Source of the DNA: Phyllobacterium chamaecytisi
GTDB taxonomy: Bacteria; Pseudomonadota; Alphaproteobacteria; Rhizobiales; Rhizobiaceae
Direction: 5' to 3'
DNA: 64,000 nucleotides
NCBI RefSeq assembly: GCF_020164455.1
Contig: NZ_JAIQWW010000006.1
Span: 124,001 to 188,000 of the forward strand
This document shows, piece after piece, positions 44,153 through 54,832 of the stretch (within the stretch, counting starts at the first letter, position 1; each line of letters opens with the position of its first letter). The notes under the pieces are model-generated. The model saw nothing but the letters and a program-made list of their open reading frames with translations, searched no databases and was not told the origin of the DNA. Made by a program: the position numbers and the translations under genes.

Positions 44153-46966
44153 ATGAACGCTTCAGACCTGAGACTGGAACAGATCGTCAACCCGGCCAAG
44201 CTTCATCGCCAATTTGAAGAGTTGGTCACGTCAACGAACAAACTGGGCACTGCCACCGTCGAGCGTAACGACGTGTTGCAGCTTGTGAAACAGACGCTGA
44301 TCGCGGGTCGCAAGTCGGCAGAAGACATGCTGATGAAGGATGCTAGCGGTACGCACTGTTCCATCCGGCTTTCTTATCTGATGGACCAGATTATTTCTGC
44401 GCTCTATGACTTCGCAATTACCCACGTATATCCCGCTGTGAACCCATCTACTGCGGAACGGATGACGGTCGTGGCGGTTGGCGGTTATGGTCGCGGGGGA
44501 CTGGCACCCGGTTCCGATATCGATCTGTTGTTCTTGCTACCTTACAAACAGACACCCTGGGGTGAGCAAGTCGTCGAATATATTCTGTACATGCTGTGGG
44601 ACGCCGGTCTCAAAGTCGGCCACGCGACTCGTAATCTGGATGAGTCCATCCGTCAGTCGCTGGGCGATATGACGATCCGCACCAGCATTCTGGAGGCCCG
44701 TTACCTTTGCGGGAATGAAGACCTTTTCGCCAAACTGGTGCAACGCTTTGATGCCGAGGTGGTCAAGGGTACCGGGCCGGCTTTCATCGAGGCCAAGCTT
44801 GCCGAACGTGACGCCCGTCACCGCAAGGCGGGCGAGACGCGCTATCTGGTGGAGCCGAACGTCAAGGAAGGCAAGGGCGGCCAGCGCGATCTGCATACAC
44901 TGTTCTGGATTGCAAAATATTACTACCGGGTGAAGACAAGTGATGAACTGGTCGACCTGGGGGTTCTTTCTCGTGCGGAACACAAGATCTTCCGTAAGGC
45001 GGAAGATCTGCTATGGGCTGTACGCTGCCATATGCATTTCTTGACCGGCAAGGCAGAGGAACGCCTTTCGTTCGATATCCAGGGCGAGATCGCCCGGCGG
45101 CTCGGCTACACCGCCCATCCCGGTCTGCGAGACGTCGAGCGGTTCATGAAACACTACTTCCTTATCGCCAAGGAGGTCGGTGATCTTACACGCATCATCT
45201 GCGCCGCTTTGGAAGAAGAGCAAGCCAAGCACGTTCCCGGTTTCAACCGGATTTTCCTCACGTTTTCGCGCCGCAAGCGAAAGCTCCCCGGCACAAGCGA
45301 TTTCGTCGTCGACAACCACCGCATCACCATTGCCAATGACGATGTCTTCCGGAAAGACCCTGTCAATATAATCCGCCTGTTTCGTCTGGCGGACCAGCAT
45401 GGCCTGGAGTTCCACCCCGACGCTATGCAATTGGTGTCGCGTTCGCTGTCGCTGATCAAAGCTGATCTGCGGGAAAATCCTGAGGCGAACAGGCTTTTTC
45501 TGGAAGTGCTAACCTCGGAGCGCAACCCCGAACTCATCCTGCGGCGAATGAATGAATCCGGAGTACTTGGCAAATTCATTCCCGATTTCGGCAAGGTCGT
45601 CGCGATGATGCAATTCAACATGTATCATCACTATACTGTCGACGAACATTTGTTGCGCTGTATCGCAGTCATGTCGGAAATCGACCACGGCGATCTTGGA
45701 CAAGAACACCCTCTTGCCAATCAGATCATGCCCGGTTTGAAAAAAGACCGGCAGGTTCTCTATGTGGCACTACTTCTTCACGACATTGCCAAGGGAAGGC
45801 CGGAAGACCACTCCATTGCCGGTGCGAGGATCGCCCGGCGGATTTGCCCGCGTCTGGGCCTGTCACAGGCCGACACGGAAACCGTTGCCTGGCTCGTCGA
45901 ACAGCATTTGACGATGAGTAGAGTGGCACAGTCTCGCGATCTGAACGACCGAAAGACGATCGAAGATTTTGCTGAGATTGTCCAAACCCTCGACCGGATG
46001 AAACTGCTGCTGGTTTTGACCATCTGCGATATCAAGGCAGTCGGACCAGGGGTCTGGAATGGCTGGAAAGGCCAGTTGCTACGTAATCTCTTTTACGAAA
46101 CGGAATTGATGCTGACTGGCGGATTTTCGGAAGTCTCCCGCAAGGAGCGCACCGATCACGCCCGCACTCAGCTCGACAATGCGCTGTCATCCTGGCCGCA
46201 GATTGAGCGCCAGTCATACCTCGCATTGCACTATCAAAACTACTTGTTGACCGTCAGCCTCGAAGATCAGATTCGCCACGCCAATTTCGTGCGCGAGACC
46301 GATGCCAGCGGCAAAGCACTCGCCACCATGGTAAAAACCCATGATTTCGAGGGTGTAACAGAGATCACCGTACTGTCACCCGACCATCCGCGTTTGCTTT
46401 CAATCATCGCGGGCGCCTGCGCCGGGGCCGGCGCCAACATCGTCGATGCGCAGATATTCACGACCAGCGACGGGCGCGCACTTGATACGATCCTCATAAG
46501 CCGCGAATTCCCGACCGACGATGATGAACGGCGGCGCGCCATGCGCGTCGGCCGGCTGATCGAAGACGTGCTTTCCGGGAAGTCCTACCTGCCGGAGATG
46601 CTGGCAAGCCGCACCAAACCGAAGCGCGCGGTCAAAGCCTTCCGCATTACGCCGCGTGTCGAGATAAACAATACGCTTTCCAACAAATTCACGGTCATCG
46701 AAGTGGAAGGCCTGGACCGTCCCGGCGTTCTATCTGAGATAACCGGGACTATCTCTGATCTCTCACTCGATATTGCCTCTGCACACGTGACGACCTTCGG
46801 TGAAAAGGTCATCGACGTGTTCTACGTCACCGATCTTGTTGGTCACCAGATCACCAATACGACACGCCAGAATCGTATCCGCAAGAAGCTGCTTGCGCTC
46901 TTTGGCGAAGGAGACATCACGACCGCCCAGCCGCAACGGCAAAACATCCTCATGACGGCTGAATAG
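44153..46966 (+). CDS. glnD: Bifunctional uridylyltransferase/uridylyl-removing enzyme GlnD
   Basis: GlnD modifies PII proteins according to glutamine level, so it is the primary nitrogen sensor. The 937-residue protein has the nucleotidyltransferase motif [21 protein letters not shown] (about 108-128), an HD domain ([11 protein letters not shown] near 490, [14 protein letters not shown] near 543) for deuridylylation, and two C-terminal ACT domains ([19 protein letters not shown] and [18 protein letters not shown]) that bind glutamine. murJ starts one base after its stop. Confidence 0.97.
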   Translation: MNASDLRLEQIVNPAKLHRQFEELVTSTNKLGTATVERNDVLQLVKQTLIAGRKSAEDMLMKDASGTHCSIRLSYLMDQIISALYDFAITHVYPAVNPSTAERMTVVAVGGYGRGGLAPGSDIDLLFLLPYKQTPWGEQVVEYILYMLWDAGLKVGHATRNLDESIRQSLGDMTIRTSILEARYLCGNEDLFAKLVQRFDAEVVKGTGPAFIEAKLAERDARHRKAGETRYLVEPNVKEGKGGQRDLHTLFWIAKYYYRVKTSDELVDLGVLSRAEHKIFRKAEDLLWAVRCHMHFLTGKAEERLSFDIQGEIARRLGYTAHPGLRDVERFMKHYFLIAKEVGDLTRIICAALEEEQAKHVPGFNRIFLTFSRRKRKLPGTSDFVVDNHRITIANDDVFRKDPVNIIRLFRLADQHGLEFHPDAMQLVSRSLSLIKADLRENPEANRLFLEVLTSERNPELILRRMNESGVLGKFIPDFGKVVAMMQFNMYHHYTVDEHLLRCIAVMSEIDHGDLGQEHPLANQIMPGLKKDRQVLYVALLLHDIAKGRPEDHSIAGARIARRICPRLGLSQADTETVAWLVEQHLTMSRVAQSRDLNDRKTIEDFAEIVQTLDRMKLLLVLTICDIKAVGPGVWNGWKGQLLRNLFYETELMLTGGFSEVSRKERTDHARTQLDNALSSWPQIERQSYLALHYQNYLLTVSLEDQIRHANFVRETDASGKALATMVKTHDFEGVTEITVLSPDHPRLLSIIAGACAGAGANIVDAQIFTTSDGRALDTILISREFPTDDDERRRAMRVGRLIEDVLSGKSYLPEMLASRTKPKRAVKAFRITPRVEINNTLSNKFTVIEVEGLDRPGVLSEITGTISDLSLDIASAHVTTFGEKVIDVFYVTDLVGHQITNTTRQNRIRKKLLALFGEGDITTAQPQRQNILMTAE

Positions 46967-46967
46967 A

Positions 46968-48551
46968 ATGAGCTTGGTCAAGAAATTTGCAACGGTTGCG
47001 TCCGGCACGTTGATGAGCCGCGTCTTCGGTTTCACACGCGAAATGCTGATGGCCTCTGCTTTGGGTACGGGTCCTGTCGCCGATGCTTTCAATGCTGCCT
47101 TCCGTTTTCCAAACACGTTCCGGCGGCTCTTCGCGGAAGGCGCGTTCAACTCTGCTTTCGTGCCCTTGTTCGCCAAGGAAATCGAAGCCAATGGGCTTGA
47201 TGGAGCGCGCCGTTTTTCCGAAGAGGTATTCGGAGTCCTTTTTACCGTGCTGCTCGGCCTGACGATCCTGATGGAACTGTCAATGCCGCTGATCGTGCGC
47301 TTCGTCATAGCTCCGGGCTTTGTGGCTGACCCGATGAAGTTCGACAATACCGTATCGATGGCGATCATCATGTTCCCCTACCTCGCCTGCATGTCGCTCG
47401 CCGCCATGATGAGCGGGATGCTGAATTCCCTGCATCGCTATTTCGCCGCGGCGATCGCTCCAGTTTTCCTGAACATCATTCTCATCGGCGTGCTCGGCTA
47501 TGCCTGGTGGAAGGGCCAAGACGGCAGGGCCGTCGGCTATGCACTGTCGTGGGGGGTCATGGTCTCCGGTGTGGTCCAGCTGGCCATTGTCTGGTTCGCG
47601 GTGCGCAATGCCGGCATTTCCATCGGATTCCGGTTGCCGCACATAACCGCCAACGTCAAACGCCTGCTGATATTGGCCTTCCCCGCCGCCGTAACCGGCG
47701 GCATCACCCAAATCAACCTGTTGATCAACACGAACATCGCTTCGGCAAAATCGGGCGCCATCTCGTCTCTGGCCTATGCCGACCGCATCTATCAATTGCC
47801 GCTCGGTGTCGTCGGCATTGCAGTCGCGACGGTTCTCCTGCCCGAATTGGCGCGTGCACTGCGCTCCGGAAATCTGAAGGAAGCCGGTAGCCTCCAGAAC
47901 CGCTCAGTCGAGTTCACACTGTTTCTTACGCTTCCTGCTGCTGCGGCGCTGTTGGTCATGTCCGAACCGATCGTTCGGATGCTGTACGAACGCGGCAATT
48001 TCTCCACCGCATCGACGCACACGGTCGGCAATATCCTGGCGATCTACGGGCTTGGCCTTCCGGCGTTCGTCCTGATCAAAGCCTTCTTGCCGGGGTTTTT
48101 CGCCCGCGAAGATACCCGCACACCGATGATCTTTGCGGCCATTGCCGTCATTGTGAATGTCAGTCTCGCACTGACGCTATTTCCGATCATGGCAGAGACA
48201 GGAATCGCAACTGCCGAGATCGTCGCCGGTTGGACGAACGCAATTCTACTTTTCGTTACCCTCGTCTGGCGGGGGCATTGGGGGCGCGACATTCCTCTGC
48301 TTACCCGCATCCCACGGCTGATTGTTTCCGCAGGTCTCATGGGTCTTGCACTCTACTATGCAATTCGCTGGATGGGCCCGGCGCTGGAGCCACATGCGCC
48401 TCTGCATACGCAAGCCATCGCAGTCGTGTCGCTGGTCGGGTTGTCGATGATCCTCTACTTTGCGCTCGCTTTCGGTACAGGTGGTGCCAGCTTCGGGATG
48501 ATCCGCCGGAATGTGAAACGGGGAACAAAAGTGCCTGAGGACGCGTCGTGA
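46968..48551 (+). CDS. murJ: Lipid II flippase MurJ
   Basis: The 527-residue inner-membrane protein has about 14 membrane segments and the MviN/MurJ signature start (VKKFATVASGTLMSRVFGFTREMLMASALGTGPVADAFNAAFRFPNTFRRLFAEGAFNSAFVPL). It flips lipid II to the periplasm for peptidoglycan synthesis. It begins one base after glnD and overlaps the start of the VOC gene by 4 bases. Confidence 0.96.
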   Translation: MSLVKKFATVASGTLMSRVFGFTREMLMASALGTGPVADAFNAAFRFPNTFRRLFAEGAFNSAFVPLFAKEIEANGLDGARRFSEEVFGVLFTVLLGLTILMELSMPLIVRFVIAPGFVADPMKFDNTVSMAIIMFPYLACMSLAAMMSGMLNSLHRYFAAAIAPVFLNIILIGVLGYAWWKGQDGRAVGYALSWGVMVSGVVQLAIVWFAVRNAGISIGFRLPHITANVKRLLILAFPAAVTGGITQINLLINTNIASAKSGAISSLAYADRIYQLPLGVVGIAVATVLLPELARALRSGNLKEAGSLQNRSVEFTLFLTLPAAAALLVMSEPIVRMLYERGNFSTASTHTVGNILAIYGLGLPAFVLIKAFLPGFFAREDTRTPMIFAAIAVIVNVSLALTLFPIMAETGIATAEIVAGWTNAILLFVTLVWRGHWGRDIPLLTRIPRLIVSAGLMGLALYYAIRWMGPALEPHAPLHTQAIAVVSLVGLSMILYFALAFGTGGASFGMIRRNVKRGTKVPEDAS

Positions 48552-48934
48552 GCCGGTTTATCGGCATGGTCACGCTTGTCGTGCGCGATTATGACGAGGC
48601 GATTGCCTGGTACACAAAGGTGCTCGGCTTTTCGCTTGTCAACGATACGGCGCTTTCCCAAACCAAACGTTGGGTTGTCGTCGCGCCAGGGAGTGATGGC
48701 GCCCGGCTATTGCTGGCGAAAGCGGATGACGACACACAGAAAGCCAGCATCGGCAACCAGACCGGCGGCCGCGTCGCACTGTTTCTGCATACGGATGATT
48801 TCCCCGTGGACCACGCGAAGATGGTGGAGGCGGGCGTACATTTTCTTGAAGAACCTCGCCACGAGCCCTATGGCAGCGTCGCAGTGTTCGAAGACCTCTA
48901 TGGTAATAAATGGGATCTGCTGGAGCTCAAATGA
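48548..48934 (+). CDS. VOC/glyoxalase family protein
   Basis: The 128-residue protein has the paired beta-alpha-beta-beta-beta VOC fold: FIGMVTLVVRDYDEAIAWYTKVLGFSL starts the first module, GGRVALFLHTDDFPVDHAKMVEAGVHFLEEPRHEPYGSVAVFEDLYGNKWDLLEL is the second. Substrate unknown. GTG 48548 overlaps the murJ stop by 4 bases (GTGA), so it is translationally coupled to murJ. Confidence 0.88.
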   Translation: MSRFIGMVTLVVRDYDEAIAWYTKVLGFSLVNDTALSQTKRWVVVAPGSDGARLLLAKADDDTQKASIGNQTGGRVALFLHTDDFPVDHAKMVEAGVHFLEEPRHEPYGSVAVFEDLYGNKWDLLELK

Positions 48935-49042
48935 AGGTTGGTAGCGATAGGGCTTGAATAGAGCGTCTCCCTCTGCCAAAAGCTCGGTTTCATTGCTTTC
49001 GGAGCCTCCAAGCCCGATCCCCGAACGATCAAGGACGATTTT

Positions 49043-50122
49043 ATGAGCACGTTTGAACCGCTCGTCTTTTCCGGTGTCCAGCCTACCGGCAACCTGCATC
49101 TTGGAAACTATCTCGGCGCGATCCGTCGCTGGGTCGCTCTGCAGGAAAGCAGCAAATGCATGTACTGCGTTGTGGACCAGCACGCGATCACCCCTCCCAT
49201 CTCCGTCTGGGGCGGGCCGGCCGAACTCATGCGCAATACGCGTGAAGTCACGGCAGCCTTCCTCGCCTCTGGGATCGATGCAAAAAAGAACATCGTTTTC
49301 AACCAGAGCCGCGTGCATCAGCACGCCGAGCTGGCATGGATTTTCAACTGCGTTGCCCGGATGGGTTGGCTCAACCGCATGACCCAGTTCAAGGACAAGG
49401 CCGGTAAAGACCGTGAAAATGCGTCCGTCGGCCTGTTCGCATACCCGAACCTGATGGCGGCGGACATTCTTGTCTACCGTGCCACCCACGTACCTGTTGG
49501 TGAAGACCAGAAGCAGCATCTGGAGCTGACGCGTGACATCGCCCAGAAGTTCAACACTGATTTTTCGGACCGGATCGCTGAACTTGGGCTTGGTGTTGAA
49601 ACGCAATCGGGGGATGAAACGATTGCCAGCTTCTTCCCGCTGACCGAACCGGTCATCGGCGGACCAGCAGCACGCGTCATGAGCTTGCGCGATGGGACCA
49701 AGAAGATGTCAAAGTCCGATCCATCGGACCTCTCGCGCATCAACCTGACAGACGATGTGGATACGATCTCGAAAAAGATCCGGAAGGCCAAGACCGATTC
49801 AGAACCGTTGCCGTCCGAACTCGAAGGATTGAAGGATCGGCCGGAAGCTGACAATCTCGTCGGTATCTATGCCGCATTGGTCGACAGCGACAAGGCCACC
49901 GTGGTCCGCGATTTCGGCGGACAGCAATTCTCAACCTTCAAGCCCGCCCTTGCAGACCTCGCGGTAGAAAAGCTGGCGCCGATCGCTGCGGAAATGCGGC
50001 GAATTTCTGCCGACCCCGGCTTTGTCGATGCCGTCCTCAAAGATGGTGGTGAACGGGCGAGCGTTCTTGCGGAGAAGACGATGCGCAATGTCCGTGATAT
50101 TGTCGGATTTCTGCAGAACTAG
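49043..50122 (+). CDS. trpS: Tryptophanyl-tRNA synthetase
   Basis: The 359-residue class I synthetase charges tRNA-Trp. It has the HIGH-type motif [10 protein letters not shown] (about 16-25) and KMSKS at 221-225. Conserved VDQHAITPP and [22 protein letters not shown] segments are present. It lies 108 bases after the VOC gene. This murJ-trpS-usp-nifU order is common in related genomes. Confidence 0.97.
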   Translation: MSTFEPLVFSGVQPTGNLHLGNYLGAIRRWVALQESSKCMYCVVDQHAITPPISVWGGPAELMRNTREVTAAFLASGIDAKKNIVFNQSRVHQHAELAWIFNCVARMGWLNRMTQFKDKAGKDRENASVGLFAYPNLMAADILVYRATHVPVGEDQKQHLELTRDIAQKFNTDFSDRIAELGLGVETQSGDETIASFFPLTEPVIGGPAARVMSLRDGTKKMSKSDPSDLSRINLTDDVDTISKKIRKAKTDSEPLPSELEGLKDRPEADNLVGIYAALVDSDKATVVRDFGGQQFSTFKPALADLAVEKLAPIAAEMRRISADPGFVDAVLKDGGERASVLAEKTMRNVRDIVGFLQN

Positions 50123-50175
50123 ACCGCGCCAGGGAAGGCCTTGCGGCCGATCAATGCTTAGGGCAGGTTGCGCAC

Positions 50176-50664
50176 ATGGTATCAAGACGTCTTAGCCGCG
50201 AAGCCGGCCACCGCCGCAAATTTCTGGCCGTCATTGACGAAACGCCGGAATGCGAGCGGGCCGTTGCCTATGCCTCGCGCCGGGCCAAGACGACCGGCGG
50301 CGTACTCTTGCTGCTGTTCGTTATCGATTCAGCAGACTTTCAGCAGTTTCTCGGGGTTGAGCAGATCATGCGTGCGGAAGCCCAGGAGCGGGCCAATTCG
50401 ACGCTCAGCAAGTTTGCCGCCAGCGTCCGGGAAATGATCGGTATCGAGTCGGAACTTGCTGTTCGCGAAGGCATTACATCCGAAGAGATTCGGAAGCTTA
50501 TCGAAGAAGATCAGGATATCGCCATCCTCGTCCTGGCGGCTGGCTCCGGCAAGGACGGACCTGGCCCGCTCGTTCAATCGCTGGCGGGGCGAGAATCCTT
50601 TTCCATTCCAGTCACGGTCGTACCTTATCATTTATCGGATGAGGATATAGACGCGATTACCTGA
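50176..50664 (+). CDS. Universal stress protein UspA family
   Basis: The 162-residue cytoplasmic protein has the Usp fold: KFLAVIDETPECERAVAYASRRAKTTGGVLLLLFVI at the N-terminus and VLAAGSGKDGPGPLVQSLAG, an ATP-binding-type glycine motif, near residues 114-133. It begins 53 bases after trpS. The role in stress is by family only. Confidence 0.88.
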   Translation: MVSRRLSREAGHRRKFLAVIDETPECERAVAYASRRAKTTGGVLLLLFVIDSADFQQFLGVEQIMRAEAQERANSTLSKFAASVREMIGIESELAVREGITSEEIRKLIEEDQDIAILVLAAGSGKDGPGPLVQSLAGRESFSIPVTVVPYHLSDEDIDAIT

Positions 50665-50764
50665 TTACGTCGACCAAACGTGATATAGTCCTGACTTGAA
50701 GAGAATGGTTTAAAGGCCTATATGCCTATTTGAATAGTTCTAAACTAGATACGCGAGATACGCC

Positions 50765-51343
50765 ATGTTCATCCAGACCGAAGCAACGCCCAATCCAGCG
50801 ACCTTGAAGTTCCTGCCTGGAAAGGTGGTGCTTGAAGAAGGAACCGCCGATTTCCGCGACACAGCAAGTGCTGGTGAATCTTCCCAGCTTGCTGGCAAGA
50901 TCTTTGGCGTCCCGGGCGTCACCGGCGTATTTTTCGGCTATGATTTTGTCACCGTCACCAAGAGTGAAGGCCCGGAGTGGCAACACCTCAAGCCTGCCAT
51001 TTTAGGCGCGATCATGGAGCATTTCATGTCCGGCGCCCCGGTCATGGCCAATGTCACCCAAATCGCTGACACCGCCCAACGCGAGACCGATGGCGAGTTC
51101 TTCGACAGCGCCGATACCGAGATCGTCGATACGATCAAAGAGCTTCTTGAAACCCGCGTCCGTCCCGCTGTGGCTCAGGACGGCGGGGATATCACATTCC
51201 GCGGCTATGAAAACGGTACGGTGTTTCTACACATGAAGGGCGCTTGCTCGGGCTGCCCATCGTCCACCGCGACGCTGAAGCACGGCATCCAGAACCTGTT
51301 GAAGCATTTCGTTCCGGAAGTACAGCAAGTCGAGTCGATCTAA
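50765..51343 (+). CDS. NifU family Fe-S cluster protein (NfuA-like)
   Basis: The 192-residue protein has an N-terminal Nfu domain (about 1-88, MFIQTEATPNPATLKFLPG) and a C-terminal NifU domain with the cluster-binding Cys161 and Cys164 in MKGACSGCPSS. It carries or delivers 4Fe-4S clusters to target proteins. It is followed 19 bases later by a bidirectional terminator shared with the leftward xylose transporter. Confidence 0.94.
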   Translation: MFIQTEATPNPATLKFLPGKVVLEEGTADFRDTASAGESSQLAGKIFGVPGVTGVFFGYDFVTVTKSEGPEWQHLKPAILGAIMEHFMSGAPVMANVTQIADTAQRETDGEFFDSADTEIVDTIKELLETRVRPAVAQDGGDITFRGYENGTVFLHMKGACSGCPSSTATLKHGIQNLLKHFVPEVQQVESI

Positions 51344-51362
51344 ATTTTCAGTTTGGTGATTG

Positions 51363-51389
51363 AAAAAGGCCGCTTTAAGCGGCCTTTTT
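51363..51389. terminator. Bidirectional rho-independent terminator
   Basis: AAAAAGGCCGC pairs perfectly with GCGGCCTTTTT around TTTAA, giving a U-run for transcripts in both directions. It separates the NifU-type gene (+) from the convergent xylG (-). Confidence 0.93.
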
Positions 51390-51396
51390 TATTGCT

Positions 51397-52176
51397 CTAG
51401 TTCACCGCGCCAGGTCCCGGTATCGCACCGGGCGGGCATTTGCCGAGGATGATCATGCCGAGCACTTCGTCCTCGTTGACATCACCAACCTTGGCAGTGC
51501 CAACCACCTGACCGTTTTTCATCACCGCCACGCGATCAGCGAGGTGGAATACGTCATGGATATCGTGGCTGATGAGAAAGATACCGATGCCTTCACTTTT
51601 CAATTGCTTGATCAGTTCGCCGACCTGTGCGGTTTCCTGGGGTCCCAGCGCCGCAGTCGGTTCGTCCATGATCAAGATCCGGGCGTTGAACAAAATCGCG
51701 CGTGCGATTGCCACGGATTGCCGCTGACCGCCCGAAAGTGCCTTGACCGGGTCCTTGAAACGCTGGAACCGTGGATTGAGCCTACCCATGACTTCGCGGG
51801 CGCTGTGCTCCATCGCGACGTCATCAAGAGTACCCCAAGGCGTCATCAATTCACGGCCGAGATAGAGATTGGCGGCCGTGTCTACATTGTCCGCCAATGC
51901 CAGGGTTTGATAGATCGTTTCGATGCCATAGGCCTTGGCATCACGCGGATTGTTGATTGCAGCTTCTTCCCCGTTGACCTTGATCGTACCATTGTCGCGC
52001 TTGTAAGCGCCCGACAGTATCTTGATCAGGGTCGATTTGCCGGCACCGTTGTGACCGAGAAGCGCAACGACTTCACCCGGAAAAAGATCGATCGAAGCTC
52101 CATCCACTGCACGGATGCCACCAAAGGCAATCGAGATGTCTTCCATATCGATGAGGGGCGTTTGTGTGTTTGTCAT
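51397..52176 (-). CDS. xylG: Xylose ABC transporter ATP-binding protein XylG, single-domain type
   Basis: The 259-residue ATPase powers sugar import. Walker [10 protein letters not shown] (41-49), the signature ALSGGQRQS, Walker [14 protein letters not shown] and the switch His in [10 protein letters not shown] are visible. Most E. coli-type sugar ATPases of this class have two fused ABC domains (about 500 residues); this one has a single domain, as in rhizobial sugar systems. It is the last gene of xylF-xylH-xylG, 13 bases after xylH. Confidence 0.9.
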   Translation of the reverse strand: MTNTQTPLIDMEDISIAFGGIRAVDGASIDLFPGEVVALLGHNGAGKSTLIKILSGAYKRDNGTIKVNGEEAAINNPRDAKAYGIETIYQTLALADNVDTAANLYLGRELMTPWGTLDDVAMEHSAREVMGRLNPRFQRFKDPVKALSGGQRQSVAIARAILFNARILIMDEPTAALGPQETAQVGELIKQLKSEGIGIFLISHDIHDVFHLADRVAVMKNGQVVGTAKVGDVNEDEVLGMIILGKCPPGAIPGPGAVN

Positions 52177-52189
52177 GATTGTTCCTCCC

Positions 52190-53497
52190 TCAAGCTGTAC
52201 GGCGGCGATAGATTGTGTCCAGCCAGACGGCTACGACAAGAACCAGGCCGACAACGATATTCTGCAGCGGCGTGTCGAGACCGAGCAAAACCATGCCTGA
52301 GCTCAGTGATTGCATCAGCACTGCACCGATCATGGCACCGGCAATGGTGCCGACACCGCCCGCCAGCGACGTTCCGCCGATAACGGCGGCGGCGATGGTC
52401 AGGAGTTCATCGAGGGTGCCTTGTGCATTGGTTGCCGCGTTGAGACGAGCGGTGGAAATGGCACCTGCAATGGCGCAGAGAATCCCCATAATGATGAAAA
52501 TCTTCATCGTCACCCAGCGCGTATTGATACCCGCAAGGTCTGCCGCTTCCGGATTGCCACCCATGGCGAAGACATAACGGCCGAAACGGGTGCGCGTCGA
52601 CAGGAACGTCATGATGAGACCTGCAGCAACAGCAATCAGCACCGGAATTGCGATGCCGTGTGAGATGAACAGCCCGCCATCGGGAATTGTGATGTTGTTG
52701 GCTTCGGCATATTTACGAACGATACCGATCGGCCAGTAGTATGTGTTGGCAATGGCGACTGCGCCGAGCACAAGAACGCACCCCACGGCAGCCATGAAGG
52801 CTTCAGCCCATATCGGACGACGGGGAAAGTTGAAACGTTTACGCTGGCGCCGGCTGTTAACGATCATCCCGACGATGGCGACACAGGCGACGACGCCAAC
52901 AACCCAACTCCAGAATGCACCGATTGAACCCTCGGGACCTCCGCCCATAAGGCGGAACGTCGAGTCCATTGGCGCAACCGTGCGGCCCGAGGTAACCCAC
53001 CAGGCAGCGCCGCGCCATACAAGAAGACCACCAAGCGTGACGATGAAAGCGGGCACTCCCAGGAACGCAATGATAAAACCCTGAAAACCGCCGATGAGCG
53101 CGCCGGTGATGACGCCAACACCCAGCGCAATGATCCATGTGGCCGGGTGCTCGAAACCAATAAGCCTTGGCAGGAACTCGGCTTGCGTCACGCCCATGAT
53201 CATACCGACAAAGCCGAGAATCGAGCCCACAGACAGATCGATGTTACGGGTAACGATGATCAGCACCATCCCGGTCGCCATGACTGCAACCGACGATGTC
53301 TGAACAGACAGGTTCCAAAGGTTGCGTGGCGTCAGAAACTGACCGCCCGAGAGAAACTGGAAAGCGAGCCAGATAATGACCAGCGCTCCGATCATGCCGA
53401 GAAGACGGGTGTCAAGCTCAGTCGCCTTGAAGAATCTGGCGACAATGCCGAGCTCCGACGAACGGGCCCGATCGAGGCTGATGGCCGGATCACTCAT
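52190..53497 (-). CDS. xylH: Xylose ABC transporter permease XylH
   Basis: The 435-residue permease has about ten membrane segments and the family pattern of the BPD-transport class 2 ([64 protein letters not shown]). A loop of about 60 residues near the middle ([14 protein letters not shown]) is cytoplasmic and basic. GGGAGAG precedes ATG 53497. It is separated from xylF by a hairpin at 53528. Confidence 0.92.
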   Translation of the reverse strand: MSDPAISLDRARSSELGIVARFFKATELDTRLLGMIGALVIIWLAFQFLSGGQFLTPRNLWNLSVQTSSVAVMATGMVLIIVTRNIDLSVGSILGFVGMIMGVTQAEFLPRLIGFEHPATWIIALGVGVITGALIGGFQGFIIAFLGVPAFIVTLGGLLVWRGAAWWVTSGRTVAPMDSTFRLMGGGPEGSIGAFWSWVVGVVACVAIVGMIVNSRRQRKRFNFPRRPIWAEAFMAAVGCVLVLGAVAIANTYYWPIGIVRKYAEANNITIPDGGLFISHGIAIPVLIAVAAGLIMTFLSTRTRFGRYVFAMGGNPEAADLAGINTRWVTMKIFIIMGILCAIAGAISTARLNAATNAQGTLDELLTIAAAVIGGTSLAGGVGTIAGAMIGAVLMQSLSSGMVLLGLDTPLQNIVVGLVLVVAVWLDTIYRRRTA

Positions 53498-53527
53498 TGT
53501 ACTCTCCCAGTTTTATTGTCTTCTTAA

Positions 53528-53558
53528 AACGCCGCCGATCCAATGGACCAGCGGCGTT
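53528..53558 (-). promoter_or_regulatory. Intercistronic hairpin between xylF and xylH
   Basis: AACGCCGC pairs perfectly with GCGGCGTT over a 15-base interior that holds a small TCC/GGA stem. It lies in the 83-base xylF-xylH gap of the leftward transcript. Such hairpins after binding-protein genes often protect the upstream mRNA and give more binding protein than permease; that role is inference. Confidence 0.6.
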
Positions 53559-53580
53559 CAATTTAACAGATTTAACGATG

Positions 53581-54624
53581 TTACTTGCAGGCTGGTACTG
53601 AACCTGCCTTCACGCCCTGACAGACCACGTCCTTCTTCACCCAGCCAGCGTCGATGACGACATCGAGATTATCCTTGGTGACAGGAACCGGAGTGAGGAA
53701 GACAGCGTTGACCTCAACTTTATTAACGCCGCCAGCAAACTTCTGAACGTTCGGGATTTCTTCCATCTTCTTGCCATCTGCGAGGGCCGAGGCGATGCCT
53801 GCGGCCTGCTTGCCAAGTTCGCGGGAATCTTTCCAGATCGTCACGGTCTGCGTGCCGAGTGCCACGCGGTTGAGTGCGGCGAAATCGGCATCCTGACCGG
53901 AGACTGGAACCGTGCCGGCAAGGCCCTGAGCTTGCAGCGCTGCGATAGCACCCCCGGCTGTTCCATCGTTCGCAGCAACGACGGCATCGACCTTGTTGTC
54001 ATTGGCAGTCAGGAACTGTTCCATGTTCTTCTGGGCGTTGGCAGGTAGCCAGCCATCCGTATAGGCTTCACCGACGTTCTTGATCTTGCCGGAGTCGATG
54101 GCCTCTTTCAGCACTTCCTGGGCGCCGGAGAAAAGGAAATCCGCGTTCGGATCAGCGGAGCTACCCTTGATGAACACGTAATTGCCTTCTGGCTTCACAG
54201 CAAATACGCCACGTGCCTGCATGCGGCCGACTTCCTTGTTGTCGAACGTAATGTAGAACGCATCCTTGTTTTCGATCAGGCGGTCATAGCCTACGACCGG
54301 AATGCCTTCAGCAACGGCCTTCTCGACAGCAGGTCCGATGGCGCTTGAATCCTGCGCCAAAATGATAAGGGCATTGGCGCCTTGCGAAATCAGGCTTTCA
54401 ACATCGGTCAACTGCTTGGAAGCAGAGGACTGTGCATCTGCCGAGATATACTTGTCGCCATTGGCTTCCAGCGCTTTCTTGATCGCGGCTTCGTCTGTCT
54501 TCCAGCGCTCTTCCTGGAAATTCGACCACGATACACCGACGATCTTGTCCTTCGCCAGAACGGGGCCGGCAAATGATACAGCAAGGACAGCAGCCCCCGC
54601 CAATGCGGTTGCATATTTCTTCAT
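53581..54624 (-). CDS. xylF: D-xylose ABC transporter substrate-binding protein XylF
   Basis: The 347-residue periplasmic protein has a signal peptide (about 1-24, ending VLA) and the XylF-type sugar-binding fold: [103 protein letters not shown] and [25 protein letters not shown]. It binds xylose for XylHG. ATG 54624 has GGGAGGG upstream. It is the first gene of the leftward operon and divergent from xylR. Confidence 0.94.
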   Translation of the reverse strand: MKKYATALAGAAVLAVSFAGPVLAKDKIVGVSWSNFQEERWKTDEAAIKKALEANGDKYISADAQSSASKQLTDVESLISQGANALIILAQDSSAIGPAVEKAVAEGIPVVGYDRLIENKDAFYITFDNKEVGRMQARGVFAVKPEGNYVFIKGSSADPNADFLFSGAQEVLKEAIDSGKIKNVGEAYTDGWLPANAQKNMEQFLTANDNKVDAVVAANDGTAGGAIAALQAQGLAGTVPVSGQDADFAALNRVALGTQTVTIWKDSRELGKQAAGIASALADGKKMEEIPNVQKFAGGVNKVEVNAVFLTPVPVTKDNLDVVIDAGWVKKDVVCQGVKAGSVPACK

Positions 54625-54832
54625 GGTAACCCTCCCGGTGCATTTAGCACGTTGACTGAATGGATGCAGGCACTTTACCTCCGGCCAGCATCTCAAACCT
54701 CTTTAATTCGAGGCTCGAAAAAAATAGTGACTTAAAAGCATTTACGTGTCAACTTAGATTTTCGTAGCATGGCACACCGCGCCGCATGGGGTATTGTGGC
54801 GCACTGGAATCAGGTTTTTGGGAGGAAATCGC

